From: an uncultured Christensenellaceae bacterium
Lineage (GTDB): Bacteria > Bacillota > Clostridia > Christensenellales > UBA3700
Reading direction: 5' to 3'
Length of the DNA stretch: 64,000 nt
NCBI GenBank assembly: GCA_910588015.1
Contig: CAJUOK010000005.1
Coordinates: forward strand, 1-64,000
Below are positions 1 to 8,319 of this stretch, piece by piece (the stretch's first letter is position 1; the number at the start of each line of letters is the position of its first letter). The notes beneath the pieces are model-generated. The model did no database searches, was not told where the DNA came from, and saw only the letters and a program-made list of their open reading frames with translations. Made by a program: the position numbers and the translations under genes.

Positions 1-41
1 ATATGACGTAGCAAGGTGTTTTCACCATAATTATTATTAAT

Positions 42-125
42 TGTCATTTCGACCAAGCGTAGCGCGTGGAGAAATCTAATCCGATTGAGATATTTCGACT
101 CCACTTCGTTACGCTCAATATGACA
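42..125. repeat. Palindromic intergenic repeat (MITE/REP-like)
   Basis: The left arm starts TGTCATTTCGAC and the right arm ends in ATATGACA, with the intervening GCGTAGCG / CGTTACGC tracts pairing imperfectly, so the unit folds into a long hairpin. A half copy (GTCATTTCGACTGG) lies at about 161-176. Such TCATTTCGAC...GAAATGACA elements recur between genes in many bacteria; that is family knowledge, and copy number in this genome cannot be seen here. The rest of 1-314 shows no coding region. Confidence 0.6.
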
Positions 126-314
126 TAATAATAAGTAAGTTTAACTTAACCGTACTTATTACGTCATTTCGACTGGAATGCAGTGTATTTATCCACTACA
201 ATAACATTTTAACGCAGCAGAGAAACTCAACTGACTAATATTTTCTTTACTTCATTCGCAACAAGCGAAAGTGACGGTATACCACTTTTTGTAAAACGTT
301 ATCATATTGACATC

Positions 315-345
315 AAAAAGAGTCCCTCGAATGAGAGACTCTTTT
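315..345 (-). terminator. Terminator of the str operon
   Basis: An AAAAAGAGTC...GACTCTTTT hairpin lies 22 bases beyond the tuf stop codon. The T tract is on the minus strand, the right place and orientation to end rpsL-rpsG-fusA-tuf transcription. Confidence 0.85.
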
Positions 346-367
346 AAAATCACAATTGTGAATTAAA

Positions 368-1570
368 TTATTCGGTGATTTTAGCAACTACGCCGGAACC
401 TACCGTTCTGCCGCCCTCACGGATAGCGAAACGAAGTCCTTCTTCGATAGCGATAGGAGTAATAAGAGTTACGTCCATATTGATGTTATCACCGGGCATA
501 ACCATTTCTACGCCGTCAGGAAGTTTGATAGAACCGGTAACGTCGGTTGTTCTGAAATAGAACTGAGGACGGTAGCCGTTGAAAAACGGTGTGTGACGAC
601 CGCCTTCGTCTTTGGTCAATACGTATACTTGAGAAGCAAACTTGGTGTGCGGATTGATAGTACCCGGTTTAGCAAGAACCTGTCCTCTCTCGATACCCTT
701 TCTGTCGATACCACGGAGCAATGCGCCTACGTTGTCGCCTGCGTATGCCTCGTCAAGAAGCTTTCTGAACATTTCAAGACCTGTGATAGTCGTATCGGTC
801 GTAGGTCTGATACCAACAATTTGAACCTTATCTTGAACTTTAACAACACCTCTTTCTACTCTGCCGGTAGCAACAGTACCTCTGCCGGTGATGGTGAATA
901 CGTCTTCAACAGGCATAAGGAAAGGTTTGTCGGTGTCACGCTCAGGAGCGGGAATATATGCGTCAACAGCATCAAGAAGCTCTTGGATACAAGCGCAAGC
1001 AGCGTCGTCCGGCTTGTCGTTGGAAGCAGCTTCCAAAGCAAGAAGAGCTGAACCCTTAATGATTGGAGTATCGTCGCCGGGGAAACCGTACTCGCTCAAA
1101 AGCTCTCTGATTTCCATTTCAACGAGTTCCAAAAGTTCGGGGTCGTCAACTTGGTCGGTCTTGTTCATAAATACAACGATATAAGGAACGCCTACCTGAC
1201 GAGCAAGAAGAATGTGTTCTCTTGTTTGGGGCATCGGACCGTCGGTAGATGCAACTACCAAGATTGCGCCGTCCATCTGAGCAGCGCCGGTTATCATATT
1301 CTTAACATAGTCGGCGTGTCCGGGGCAGTCAACGTGAGCGTAGTGACGCGTAGCGGTCTGATACTCAACGTGAGCGGTATTGATTGTAATACCTCTTTCT
1401 TTCTCTTCCGGAGCCTTATCAATTTCGTCGTATCTCATTTTTTGAGCATAACCTTTTGCTGCGGAATACATTGTGATAGCAGCCGTAAGAGTAGTCTTAC
1501 CGTGGTCGACGTGACCGATAGTACCGATATTAACGTGCGGTTTATTTCTTTCGAATTTAGCCTTAGCCAT
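368..1570 (-). CDS. tuf: Translation elongation factor Tu
   Basis: Delivers aminoacyl-tRNA to the ribosome in a GTP-dependent manner in the cytoplasm. The 400-residue product has the full bacterial length. It shows the P-loop GHVDHGKTT near residue 19, the switch II DCPGHADY motif, the NKTD guanine-specificity motif, and domains II-III including GRGTVATGRVERG. The start is supported by AGGAGGATAATTTATT immediately upstream of ATG. It is the last gene of the str operon and has an additional promoter of its own in the 116-base gap after fusA, which fits the very high demand for EF-Tu. Nothing unusual was seen in the protein. Confidence 0.99.
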   Translation of the reverse strand: MAKAKFERNKPHVNIGTIGHVDHGKTTLTAAITMYSAAKGYAQKMRYDEIDKAPEEKERGITINTAHVEYQTATRHYAHVDCPGHADYVKNMITGAAQMDGAILVVASTDGPMPQTREHILLARQVGVPYIVVFMNKTDQVDDPELLELVEMEIRELLSEYGFPGDDTPIIKGSALLALEAASNDKPDDAACACIQELLDAVDAYIPAPERDTDKPFLMPVEDVFTITGRGTVATGRVERGVVKVQDKVQIVGIRPTTDTTITGLEMFRKLLDEAYAGDNVGALLRGIDRKGIERGQVLAKPGTINPHTKFASQVYVLTKDEGGRHTPFFNGYRPQFYFRTTDVTGSIKLPDGVEMVMPGDNINMDVTLITPIAIEEGLRFAIREGGRTVGSGVVAKITE

Positions 1571-1625
1571 AATAAATTATCCTCCTAGATTATTTATGAA
1601 TAAATCTTTATTGTTTTACTTTTTT

Positions 1626-1654
1626 ATTTTATATTGTTTTTATTATTTTGTCAA
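1626..1654 (-). promoter_or_regulatory. Internal promoter for tuf
   Basis: On the minus strand TTGACA (1649-1654) and TAAAAT (1626-1631) are separated by exactly 17 bases, about 50 bases upstream of the tuf start. It would let tuf be transcribed independently of fusA. Confidence 0.75.
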
Positions 1655-1686
1655 CATTTATTTATAATTAAATTGAATGTTGAATT

Positions 1687-3783
1687 TTACGCCTTTTTAG
1701 CTCTTGCGCCTATTATCTTTTCGGATACTGACTTAGGAACTTCAGCATAGTGGTCAAACTGCATTGTGAAGTTACCTCTACCTTGCGTCGAACCTCTCAA
1801 GTCGGTTGCGTAACCAAACATCTCGGCAAGCGGTACGTCTGCGTCTACAACCTGTACGCCGTTGCGTTCTTCAGTAGTCTTTATGCTGCCTCTTCTTGCG
1901 GTAACGCTACCCAAAATCGTACCCAAATAGTCTTCGGGAGCTTGAACTTCGACGCTCATTATCGGTTCCAAAAGCACCGGTTTTGCCTTGCTTACGCCGT
2001 CTTTAAACGCCATAGAACCTGCAATCTTAAACGCCATTTCCGAAGAGTCAACTTCGTGGTAAGAACCGTCTACCAAATCGACGTTGAAGTCAACGGTCTC
2101 GTATCCTGCCAAAATACCGCTCTTGGAAGCTTCTTTGATACCTGCTTCGACTGCGGGAATATATTCTTTAGGAATACTTCCTCCGACTGTCTTATCGACA
2201 AACGTAAAGCCTTTGCCCGGTTCGTTTGGCGAAATAACGATTTTACAGTGACCGTACTGACCTTTACCGCCCGATTGTCTCTTGAAGAGTCCTTCGGCGT
2301 TGACGGTGTCGCGTATCGTTTCGCGGTAAGCAACTTGAGGCGCGCCTACGTTGGCTTCGACCTTGAATTCTCTCTTAAGTCTGTCAACGATTATATCCAA
2401 GTGCAATTCGCCCATACCTGCAATAATCGTTTGACCGGTCTCTTGGTCGGTATAAGTCTTGAAGGTCGGGTCTTCTTCTGCAAGTTTTTGCAAAGCAAGT
2501 CCCATTTTTTCCTGTCCTGCCTTTGTTTTAGGCTCGATAGCGATTTGAATAACGGGGTCCGGGAATTCCATAGACTCCAAAATGATAGGAGCGCTTTCGT
2601 CGCAAAGCGTGTCGCCAGTGGTAGTGTCTTTAAGACCTACGATAGCAACAATATCGCCTGCGTAAGCTTCGTCTATTTCGGTACGGCTGTTGGCGTGCAT
2701 TCTTACCAAACGACCTACTCTTTCTCTCTTATCTTTTGTGGAATTATAAACGTAAGAACCTTTTGTCAATACGCCGGAATATACGCGGAAGAAAGCAAGC
2801 TTTCCGATAAACGGGTCGGTTGCGATTTTAAATGCAAGTCCGCTGAATTTTTCTTGGTCGGAAGAATTGCGCGAAATCTCATCGTCTTTTTTGCCGGGAG
2901 CATAACCTGCAACGTTGGGAACGTCGGTCGGCGCAGGCAAATAGTCGACGATAGCGTCAAGCAAAAGCTGCGTGCCCTTATTGCCAAGCGAAGTGCCGCA
3001 GAATGCGGGAGTAATCTTCATCTCGATAGTTGCTTTTCTGATGATAGGTTGCAACAACGACTTTGGCATAGCTTCTACGCTGATGTCACCCTCAAAGAAT
3101 TTCTCCATAAGTTCGTCATCGAATTCGGCAACTTTCTCTATCAAAGCGGCTCTTAATTCTTCAGCTTGTCCCACAAGCTCTTCGGGAATGTCTTTTTCAG
3201 CAATAATTTCGCCGTTTTTGCCTTCGTTGTAATAAGCCTTCATCGTGAGAAGGTCTATAACTCCCTTAAAGTTTTTCTCCGCGCCTATAGGACATTGCAT
3301 TGCAATAGCGTTGGCGCTGAGTCTTTTGTTCATCATTTCGATAGTTCTGAAATAATTGCCGTCGTCTTTGTCCATTTTGTTGACGAAAGCTATTCTCGGA
3401 ACGTGATATTTAGTAGCCTGTCTCCAAACCGTCTCGGATTGGGGTTCAACGCCGCCTCTTGCGCAGAAAAGCGCAACAGCTCCGTCGAGAATACGCAACG
3501 AACGCTCAACTTCTACGGTGAAGTCAACGTGTCCGGGCGTGTCGATAAGGTTGATACACGTTCCTTTCCAGTGAGTGGTGGTAGCTGCGGAAGTAATTGT
3601 AATACCTCTTTCCTGCTCCTGTTCCATCCAGTCCATCGTTGCGGCGCCTTCGTGCACCTCGCCGATTTTGTGATTAATACCCGTATAGAACAGAATTCTT
3701 TCACTCGTGGTAGTTTTGCCGGCATCTATGTGAGCCATAATGCCGATATTTCTTGTATTTTCCAAAGAATATTCTCTAGCCAT
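1687..3783 (-). CDS. fusA: Translation elongation factor G
   Basis: The ribosomal translocase, a GTPase acting in the cytoplasm. The 698 residues match the family. Visible are the P-loop AHIDAGKTT near residue 17, the switch region RGITITSAATT, DTPGHVDF, NKMDKDD, and the domain IV/V region ending in a lysine-rich tail. The start codon follows AGAGGTAAAAA. It lies 30 bases after rpsG and 116 before tuf, the standard str operon order. Only one EF-G gene is in the window, and the G-domain motifs are intact, so it should be the canonical translational factor rather than a tetracycline-resistance paralogue. Confidence 0.99.
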   Translation of the reverse strand: MAREYSLENTRNIGIMAHIDAGKTTTSERILFYTGINHKIGEVHEGAATMDWMEQEQERGITITSAATTTHWKGTCINLIDTPGHVDFTVEVERSLRILDGAVALFCARGGVEPQSETVWRQATKYHVPRIAFVNKMDKDDGNYFRTIEMMNKRLSANAIAMQCPIGAEKNFKGVIDLLTMKAYYNEGKNGEIIAEKDIPEELVGQAEELRAALIEKVAEFDDELMEKFFEGDISVEAMPKSLLQPIIRKATIEMKITPAFCGTSLGNKGTQLLLDAIVDYLPAPTDVPNVAGYAPGKKDDEISRNSSDQEKFSGLAFKIATDPFIGKLAFFRVYSGVLTKGSYVYNSTKDKRERVGRLVRMHANSRTEIDEAYAGDIVAIVGLKDTTTGDTLCDESAPIILESMEFPDPVIQIAIEPKTKAGQEKMGLALQKLAEEDPTFKTYTDQETGQTIIAGMGELHLDIIVDRLKREFKVEANVGAPQVAYRETIRDTVNAEGLFKRQSGGKGQYGHCKIVISPNEPGKGFTFVDKTVGGSIPKEYIPAVEAGIKEASKSGILAGYETVDFNVDLVDGSYHEVDSSEMAFKIAGSMAFKDGVSKAKPVLLEPIMSVEVQAPEDYLGTILGSVTARRGSIKTTEERNGVQVVDADVPLAEMFGYATDLRGSTQGRGNFTMQFDHYAEVPKSVSEKIIGARAKKA

Positions 3784-3813
3784 TTTTTACCTCTTAAAAT
3801 ATTACCGCTGCGA

Positions 3814-4284
3814 TTACCAACGATAGTGCGCAAAAGCCTTGTTTGCCTCTGCCATTCTGTGCATATCTTCTTTCTTCTTGACGGAATTGCCGGTGTTGTT
3901 GTATGCGTCCATCAATTCTGCGGCTACTCTCTCGACCATAGTCTTTTCGCCTCTCTTGCGAGAGAAAGTAACGAGCCATCTGATTGCAAGCGTCTGTCTT
4001 CTTGCCGGACGGATTTCCATAGGAACTTGATATGTCGAACCGCCAACTCTTCTTGCTTTTACTTCAAGCGTAGGCATAACGTTCTCCATAGCTTTGTTGA
4101 ACACCTCCATAGCTGGCACGTTCAATTTTTGTTCTACTATATTAAAGGCGTCGTAGACGATTGTCTGCGCTATACCTCTTTTTCCATCCCACATAATTTG
4201 ATTGACAAACTTTGTGATAACCTTACTGCCGTATATTGGGTCCGGCAATACGTCCCTTACAGGGACCGAATTTCTTCTTGGCAT
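3814..4284 (-). CDS. rpsG: Ribosomal protein S7
   Basis: A primary 16S rRNA-binding protein that nucleates the head of the 30S subunit. The 156-residue length is typical. The start MPRRNSVPVRDVLPDP and the C-terminal MHRMAEANKAFAHYRW are characteristic of S7. It follows rpsL by 61 bases and precedes fusA by 30. In several bacteria S7 autoregulates the str operon by binding its mRNA in this region; no specific binding hairpin was identified here. Confidence 0.99.
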   Translation of the reverse strand: MPRRNSVPVRDVLPDPIYGSKVITKFVNQIMWDGKRGIAQTIVYDAFNIVEQKLNVPAMEVFNKAMENVMPTLEVKARRVGGSTYQVPMEIRPARRQTLAIRWLVTFSRKRGEKTMVERVAAELMDAYNNTGNSVKKKEDMHRMAEANKAFAHYRW

Positions 4285-4345
4285 AAAATCTATACCTCCT
4301 TTTTAGATTGTGAATAATAATTACATCCGACTAAATAGGCTGTGC

Positions 4346-4717
4346 TTATTTAGGTCTCTTTGCGCCATATTTGGATCTTGCCTGCATACGTTTTGCAACG
4401 CCTGCGCTATCCAAAGTACCACGAATAATGTGATATCTCACACCAGGCAAATCTCTAACTCTTCCGCCTCTGATAAGCACCACGCTGTGCTCTTGCAGGT
4501 TGTGTCCGATACCCGGAATATAAATGGTACCTTCCAAACCGTTGACGAGACGTACTCTGGCGATTTTTCTCATAGCCGAGTTAGGCTTTTTGGGAGAAGT
4601 CGTCGTTACCGAAAGGCATACGCCTCTCTTTTGAGGATTCTTCTGCATAATAGGCGCAGTAGACTTCTTAACTTGCTTCTCGCGGCCTTGCCTGATAAGT
4701 TGGTTGATTGTTGGCAT
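4346..4717 (-). CDS. rpsL: Ribosomal protein S12
   Basis: A decoding-centre protein of the 30S subunit. The start at 4717 gives 123 residues beginning MPTINQLIRQGREKQ, the usual S12 N-terminus. It is preceded by AGGAGGTTAGCAAA, a near-perfect ribosome binding site. An in-frame start 45 bases further upstream would add a non-conserved tail and is less likely. The conserved loops PKKPNSAMRKIARVRL and PGIGHNLQEHSVVLIRGGR are present; they contain the positions where streptomycin-resistance mutations occur in other bacteria. It is the first gene of this str operon; rpoBC is not adjacent, as the next upstream gene is an unrelated membrane protein. Confidence 0.99.
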   Translation of the reverse strand: MPTINQLIRQGREKQVKKSTAPIMQKNPQKRGVCLSVTTTSPKKPNSAMRKIARVRLVNGLEGTIYIPGIGHNLQEHSVVLIRGGRVRDLPGVRYHIIRGTLDSAGVAKRMQARSKYGAKRPK

Positions 4718-4862
4718 TTTGCTAACCTCCTGTTTTGATGTGTCGGATGAGTTATCCAGCAACCCCGAAGGATAATCTCATATTTTGACATTAAACGGTC
4801 ACACCCACCGTTCTTTTGTGCATAAATCGGTATATGAGTAGCATTTTACTCATAACAAAAAT

Positions 4863-4891
4863 ATTTTATATGTAATTAAAATTTAAGTCAA
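4863..4891 (-). promoter_or_regulatory. Promoter of the str operon
   Basis: On the minus strand TTGACT (4886-4891) and TAAAAT (4863-4868) are separated by 17 bases. The predicted transcript has a leader of about 140 bases before rpsL. The leader contains an AACGGT...ACCGTT hairpin near 4795-4815 that could be regulatory, although this is not established. Confidence 0.65.
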
Positions 4892-4994
4892 GCGTTTGTT
4901 TACAGTTTTTTCAAAAAGTTATTTATAAATAAATTGACTTTATAATATATAAAGTTTAATATATTTTTTTTAATATTTATAAAAGGCAAACGTA

Positions 4995-5882
4995 TTATTT
5001 ATTTTCACTATCCTCGATATCCGATGACACCGCGCTTTCTTCCAACGAAGATATATCTTCCGAGACGCTTTGCTCAACCGCCTTCTTGCCTTTGTTTTTA
5101 GCGATAAGGTAACTCACCAAGGCAATAATACTGTACTCTTCGCCTTTTCCTGCAAAATCGGGATATTTTTTGAGCTTCTTATCGTAAAACTTGTTGTTTA
5201 TGAAATAGAACGACCACAAAACAATGCTGAGCAATATAACCTCGATAATAATCGACAAAACCCTCAACCACACGGGAATAAATGTACCCGCAGGCAACAC
5301 GTACTGCAATATTGTGCCGAACAACACGAAAATTATTATCATATTTTCTCTGTTTTTATCTAATAGGTCGGGATAAATAACCTTGTTGTATACCAAAACG
5401 GAGAAAATAAACATTATTACGATTCCGACCGCGGGAATCCATATATCTTTGATACTGTATTTGTCGGTATTGAAAATTATACAAAGTCCAGCAAAAAGCA
5501 ATACTTCGTGCTGGATTATTCCCGTAACCCAATTAAAAGTATTTTCCGCATCTTCATATATCGGCGTAGGCGCAAAAATTCCCGCAAGAACAAACGCAAG
5601 TCCGGATATAAATGCGCAAAGTCCTGCAAACGGACGCAACTTTTTAACTCCGACAGTCATCGTAGCTCCCAATATAAAATATGACATATGCGAAAATTCT
5701 ATGGGATATCTATGAGCCGACCTGTCGATACCGAACTGTATAGATTTGAATATAAGCAAAACAAGCGATACTACAAATAAGGTTATCATATTGGCTTTTC
5801 GGTTCTTTCTCAACAACCACGCGCACGTCACCATTAACGCCGCCATTATCAAAATAATTAGAGATATCCACCAGTACTTCAT
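4995..5882 (-). CDS. Multispanning membrane protein, possibly YwaF/TMEM164-like
   Basis: An integral membrane protein of 295 residues with about seven hydrophobic segments. The segment HRYPIEFSHMSYFILGA resembles the conserved membrane-embedded motif of the YwaF/TMEM164 group, and PAGTFIPVW lies near the sixth helix. The C-terminal 50 residues are hydrophilic and acidic. The start at 5882 is chosen because GGAGGACAAA precedes the ATG; the longer reading from 5912 has no ribosome binding site. Function is unknown, and the YwaF link is from motif appearance only. It is transcribed alone, between the str operon and the Fic gene. Confidence 0.75.
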   Translation of the reverse strand: MKYWWISLIILIMAALMVTCAWLLRKNRKANMITLFVVSLVLLIFKSIQFGIDRSAHRYPIEFSHMSYFILGATMTVGVKKLRPFAGLCAFISGLAFVLAGIFAPTPIYEDAENTFNWVTGIIQHEVLLFAGLCIIFNTDKYSIKDIWIPAVGIVIMFIFSVLVYNKVIYPDLLDKNRENMIIIFVLFGTILQYVLPAGTFIPVWLRVLSIIIEVILLSIVLWSFYFINNKFYDKKLKKYPDFAGKGEEYSIIALVSYLIAKNKGKKAVEQSVSEDISSLEESAVSSDIEDSENK

Positions 5883-6184
5883 TTTGTCCTCCGAAACTGC
5901 TTTTAAAGCCAAATTGACGTATAACCATTAAGCATTATAGCTCATTAGATTTTTATTGTCAATAAATTTGATTATTTAAAAAAAACTCAAAATTTAATTT
6001 TCTTTATCAAAACAACGCATATTCTATTATCTTCGTCCGCTTGCACAAACAAGCCCAGTATTTATGTTTTTGTCTACGTACTTTATCAGTATAAGTCAAT
6101 AACAAATATACTTTTACGCATTCAGCAATTAATTTGAGGCTTTAACTTTGTACTCTTTTATCAAAAAACGTAATCTTTTATTTC

Positions 6185-7075
6185 TTAATAGCGCACATTG
6201 AAATAATCAAGATATTTTTTGAATTTATCTTGCGCCTCAAGACAAGTATCGCGCAAGTACACTTTTTCGTCTTTCCACTCCTTCAGTCCGCGATAATAGA
6301 ATATTTTCAATTCTTCGTCGATAATGAACGGAACAATATTATGTTTTAGACATTCCTTGAATAACAAGAGTCTGCCGATTCTACCGTTACCGTCTTGGAA
6401 AGGGTGTATGCACTCAAACTTGTAGTGAAAGTCCAAAAGGTCGTCAAACGTCTTTTCTTTCCTTGAGTTGTAATCAAAAAGCAGCTCTTTCATTTTATCG
6501 GCGACTTCTTCGGGTTGCGCAGTAAACATATCGCCCACGGTATTGGGCAACTTTTTATAATTCCCTACTGCAGACCAATCTTGCCGCGCGTCCGTAGTTC
6601 CGCTTTTTAACGTGCGATGCAATTCTTTTATGAATGTTTCCGTAATCGTTTTCTTGGCATTTTGTATAATCATATCAATACACTTAAAGTGATTTACAGT
6701 TTCCACGATATCGTCGACTTTTATTGCGCCGTTCTCTATTCCAATTGTATTCGTTTCAAAAATATAGCGCGTTTGGTCGTGCGTGAGCCGACTGCCCTCT
6801 ATATGATTTGAGTTATAAGTCAAGTCAATTTGCACCTTATGATAAATACCGCCTGGAAGTTTCGCTTTCTTCTCGGCAACAAGTATTTCAAGCAATGTGG
6901 CCGGTATTTCAACACGCTTGTTTATTCTATTGGGTTTTTGCGCGTCGTCGGGAATATTCCACGTTTTACCAGTCAAAAACGCGCCATCCACTTTTCCCAT
7001 AGCACAATAATTCCTTACACTACGTTCGGACACATTCCATTTTTTCGCCGTTTGCGCTACCGATAAGAATTTCAT
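6185..7075 (-). CDS. Class II Fic family protein with N-terminal HTH
   Basis: A probable protein adenylyltransferase (AMPylator). The 296-residue product has a short N-terminal helix-turn-helix-like domain (residues 3-45, LSVAQTAKKWNVSERSVRNY), then a Fic domain with the complete catalytic motif HPFQDGNGRIGR at residues 224-235. Residues 89-94, SNHIEG, match the [ST]xxxE[GN] autoinhibitory motif placed before the Fic core in class II proteins. This implies self-inhibition rather than a separate antitoxin. The start at 7075 follows GAGGTACAGAAA; the upstream ATG at 7099 lacks a site. No antitoxin-like partner gene is adjacent. The target protein is unknown. Confidence 0.9.
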   Translation of the reverse strand: MKFLSVAQTAKKWNVSERSVRNYCAMGKVDGAFLTGKTWNIPDDAQKPNRINKRVEIPATLLEILVAEKKAKLPGGIYHKVQIDLTYNSNHIEGSRLTHDQTRYIFETNTIGIENGAIKVDDIVETVNHFKCIDMIIQNAKKTITETFIKELHRTLKSGTTDARQDWSAVGNYKKLPNTVGDMFTAQPEEVADKMKELLFDYNSRKEKTFDDLLDFHYKFECIHPFQDGNGRIGRLLLFKECLKHNIVPFIIDEELKIFYYRGLKEWKDEKVYLRDTCLEAQDKFKKYLDYFNVRY

Positions 7076-7293
7076 TTTCTGTACCTCAATAATAAGCATA
7101 TCATATTATCGGCAATATTACAATGATTTACAACGAAATTAAGCGTGATTTTGCCGATAACGGCAAGCTTAAACGCTTGCAGAAGCAACCGCTTTTATTC
7201 CATTTAACATTTTCCAAAACTTTTATCTATTAGCAAAAAAAAGTGCCTTGGCGAACGTCACTAATTCGGACTATCCGCGTTAGTAGACAAAAA

Positions 7294-7321
7294 AAGTACT
7301 CTCAACACTTTGAGAGCACTT
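7294..7321 (-). terminator. Terminator hairpin downstream of tRNA remnant
   Basis: An 11-bp stem (AAGTACTCTCA / TGAGAGCACTT, one mismatch) is followed on the minus strand by a run of seven T. It lies just beyond the duplicated tRNA 3' end and mirrors the terminator after the intact tRNA. Confidence 0.75.
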
Positions 7322-7430
7322 AATGGAGCTGCTAACCGGACTTGTAAGGAGCGAAAGCGACGGAATAGTGAGCAAGCGATAGCGTCTCGTGCGAACGTCA
7401 CTATTTCGGGCTGTCAGTGTTAGTGCGACT

Positions 7431-7459
7431 AAAATGGCACTCTTCTATTGAAGAGTGCC
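7431..7459 (-). terminator. Terminator of tRNA-Thr
   Basis: A perfect 10-bp stem, GGCACTCTTC / GAAGAGTGCC, with a four-base loop. On the minus strand it is followed by ATTTT. It begins six bases beyond the encoded CCA end of the tRNA. Confidence 0.8.
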
Positions 7460-7464
7460 TAAAT

Positions 7465-7540
<76 letters not shown>

Positions 7541-7660
7541 GAATGCTAAACATATTAAGTTTTACTACGGCAACATTCCGCGTTGTCCTAGTTATTATAA
7601 ATGAATGTGCTGACGGTGTCAAATATTTTTGCAGTCAAATTTTTAAACGCTTACTTTTTA

Positions 7661-7689
7661 TTGACAGCGATAATGGCAAAATATAAAAT
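7661..7689 (+). promoter_or_regulatory. Promoter placing the start site on the ATG
   Basis: TTGACA (7661-7666), a 17-base spacer and TAAAAT (7684-7689). The expected transcription start, 6-8 bases after the -10 box, falls at about 7695-7697, on the ATG at 7696. There is no ribosome binding site. Confidence 0.7.
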
Positions 7690-7695
7690 AAGATT

Positions 7696-8280
7696 ATGAA
7701 CAAGTTTAAAAAAGAAGACAAAATCGTTAAGATTGGACGATACAGCGCAGTGGAAATAGTTATAGGCTTTTTGGGCGGTATTTTTTTCGGTTCTTTAGGA
7801 ACATACTTTGTATTAGCAATAATAATAAGCGAAGTAAACGAAGTTGCAAAAGGAAAAGTTTTTGACTCATTTATTTTCTTTCCCCTATCGATAATGCTTG
7901 TTTTCATAGTATGCGGCTTGCTGTTATTAATTTTTACATTCAAAAGGTTACGTAATCGGATAAAATTTTCAAAAACTAAACGATACGGCGAAGAAACATA
8001 CGCCGTAGTCACATCATATAATTCTAAAAGCAAAAATAATAATCACAGACACCGAGGAGCCATAATTTGTTCTTTAAAACTATCTTATACGGAAAAGGAC
8101 GAAAAAAAGATTTTTAATACAGATTATATTTATCTTTTATGCGAAGCTAAATATCTGCGTTGCCTTAATAAAGTCAAAATAAAATCTTATAAAAATTTTG
8201 TCGTAGTAACAGAAGAATATAGATATAAGGATATATTAAAATATGAATATCTACATATAGAAGAAATAGCGTTGCCGTAA
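7696..8280 (+). CDS. Small two-TM membrane protein, unknown function
   Basis: A product of 194 residues that I do not recognise. After a basic N-terminus there are two membrane segments at about residues 15-42 and 58-80. A basic linker (KRLRNRIKFSKTKRYGEE) follows, then a soluble C-terminal domain of roughly 100 residues with alternating beta-strand-like stretches. This is the layout of a membrane-tethered cytoplasmic domain of the DUF3592 kind, but the similarity is only general. The promoter spacing suggests a leaderless mRNA. It ends in a terminator that overlaps the last codons of the convergent ABC permease gene. Confidence 0.75.
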   Translation: MNKFKKEDKIVKIGRYSAVEIVIGFLGGIFFGSLGTYFVLAIIISEVNEVAKGKVFDSFIFFPLSIMLVFIVCGLLLLIFTFKRLRNRIKFSKTKRYGEETYAVVTSYNSKSKNNNHRHRGAIICSLKLSYTEKDEKKIFNTDYIYLLCEAKYLRCLNKVKIKSYKNFVVVTEEYRYKDILKYEYLHIEEIALP

Positions 8281-8292
8281 ATAAATTATTCC

Positions 8293-8319
8293 AGGCAGGT
8301 TCAACGACCTGCCTTTTTG
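8293..8319 (+). terminator. Terminator overlapping the permease stop
   Basis: AGGCAGGT...ACCTGCCT stem of 8 bp followed by TTTTTGT. The right arm also encodes the final residues of the convergent permease gene. Confidence 0.8.

Noticed and set aside
593..1588. Open frames on the plus strand inside tuf
   Set aside because: They are antisense to a fully conserved gene and show no ribosome binding sites or recognisable domains.
1750..4317. Long plus-strand frames opposite fusA and rpsG
   Set aside because: Caused by codon bias of the strongly expressed genes on the minus strand; Cys- and Phe-rich composition without domains.
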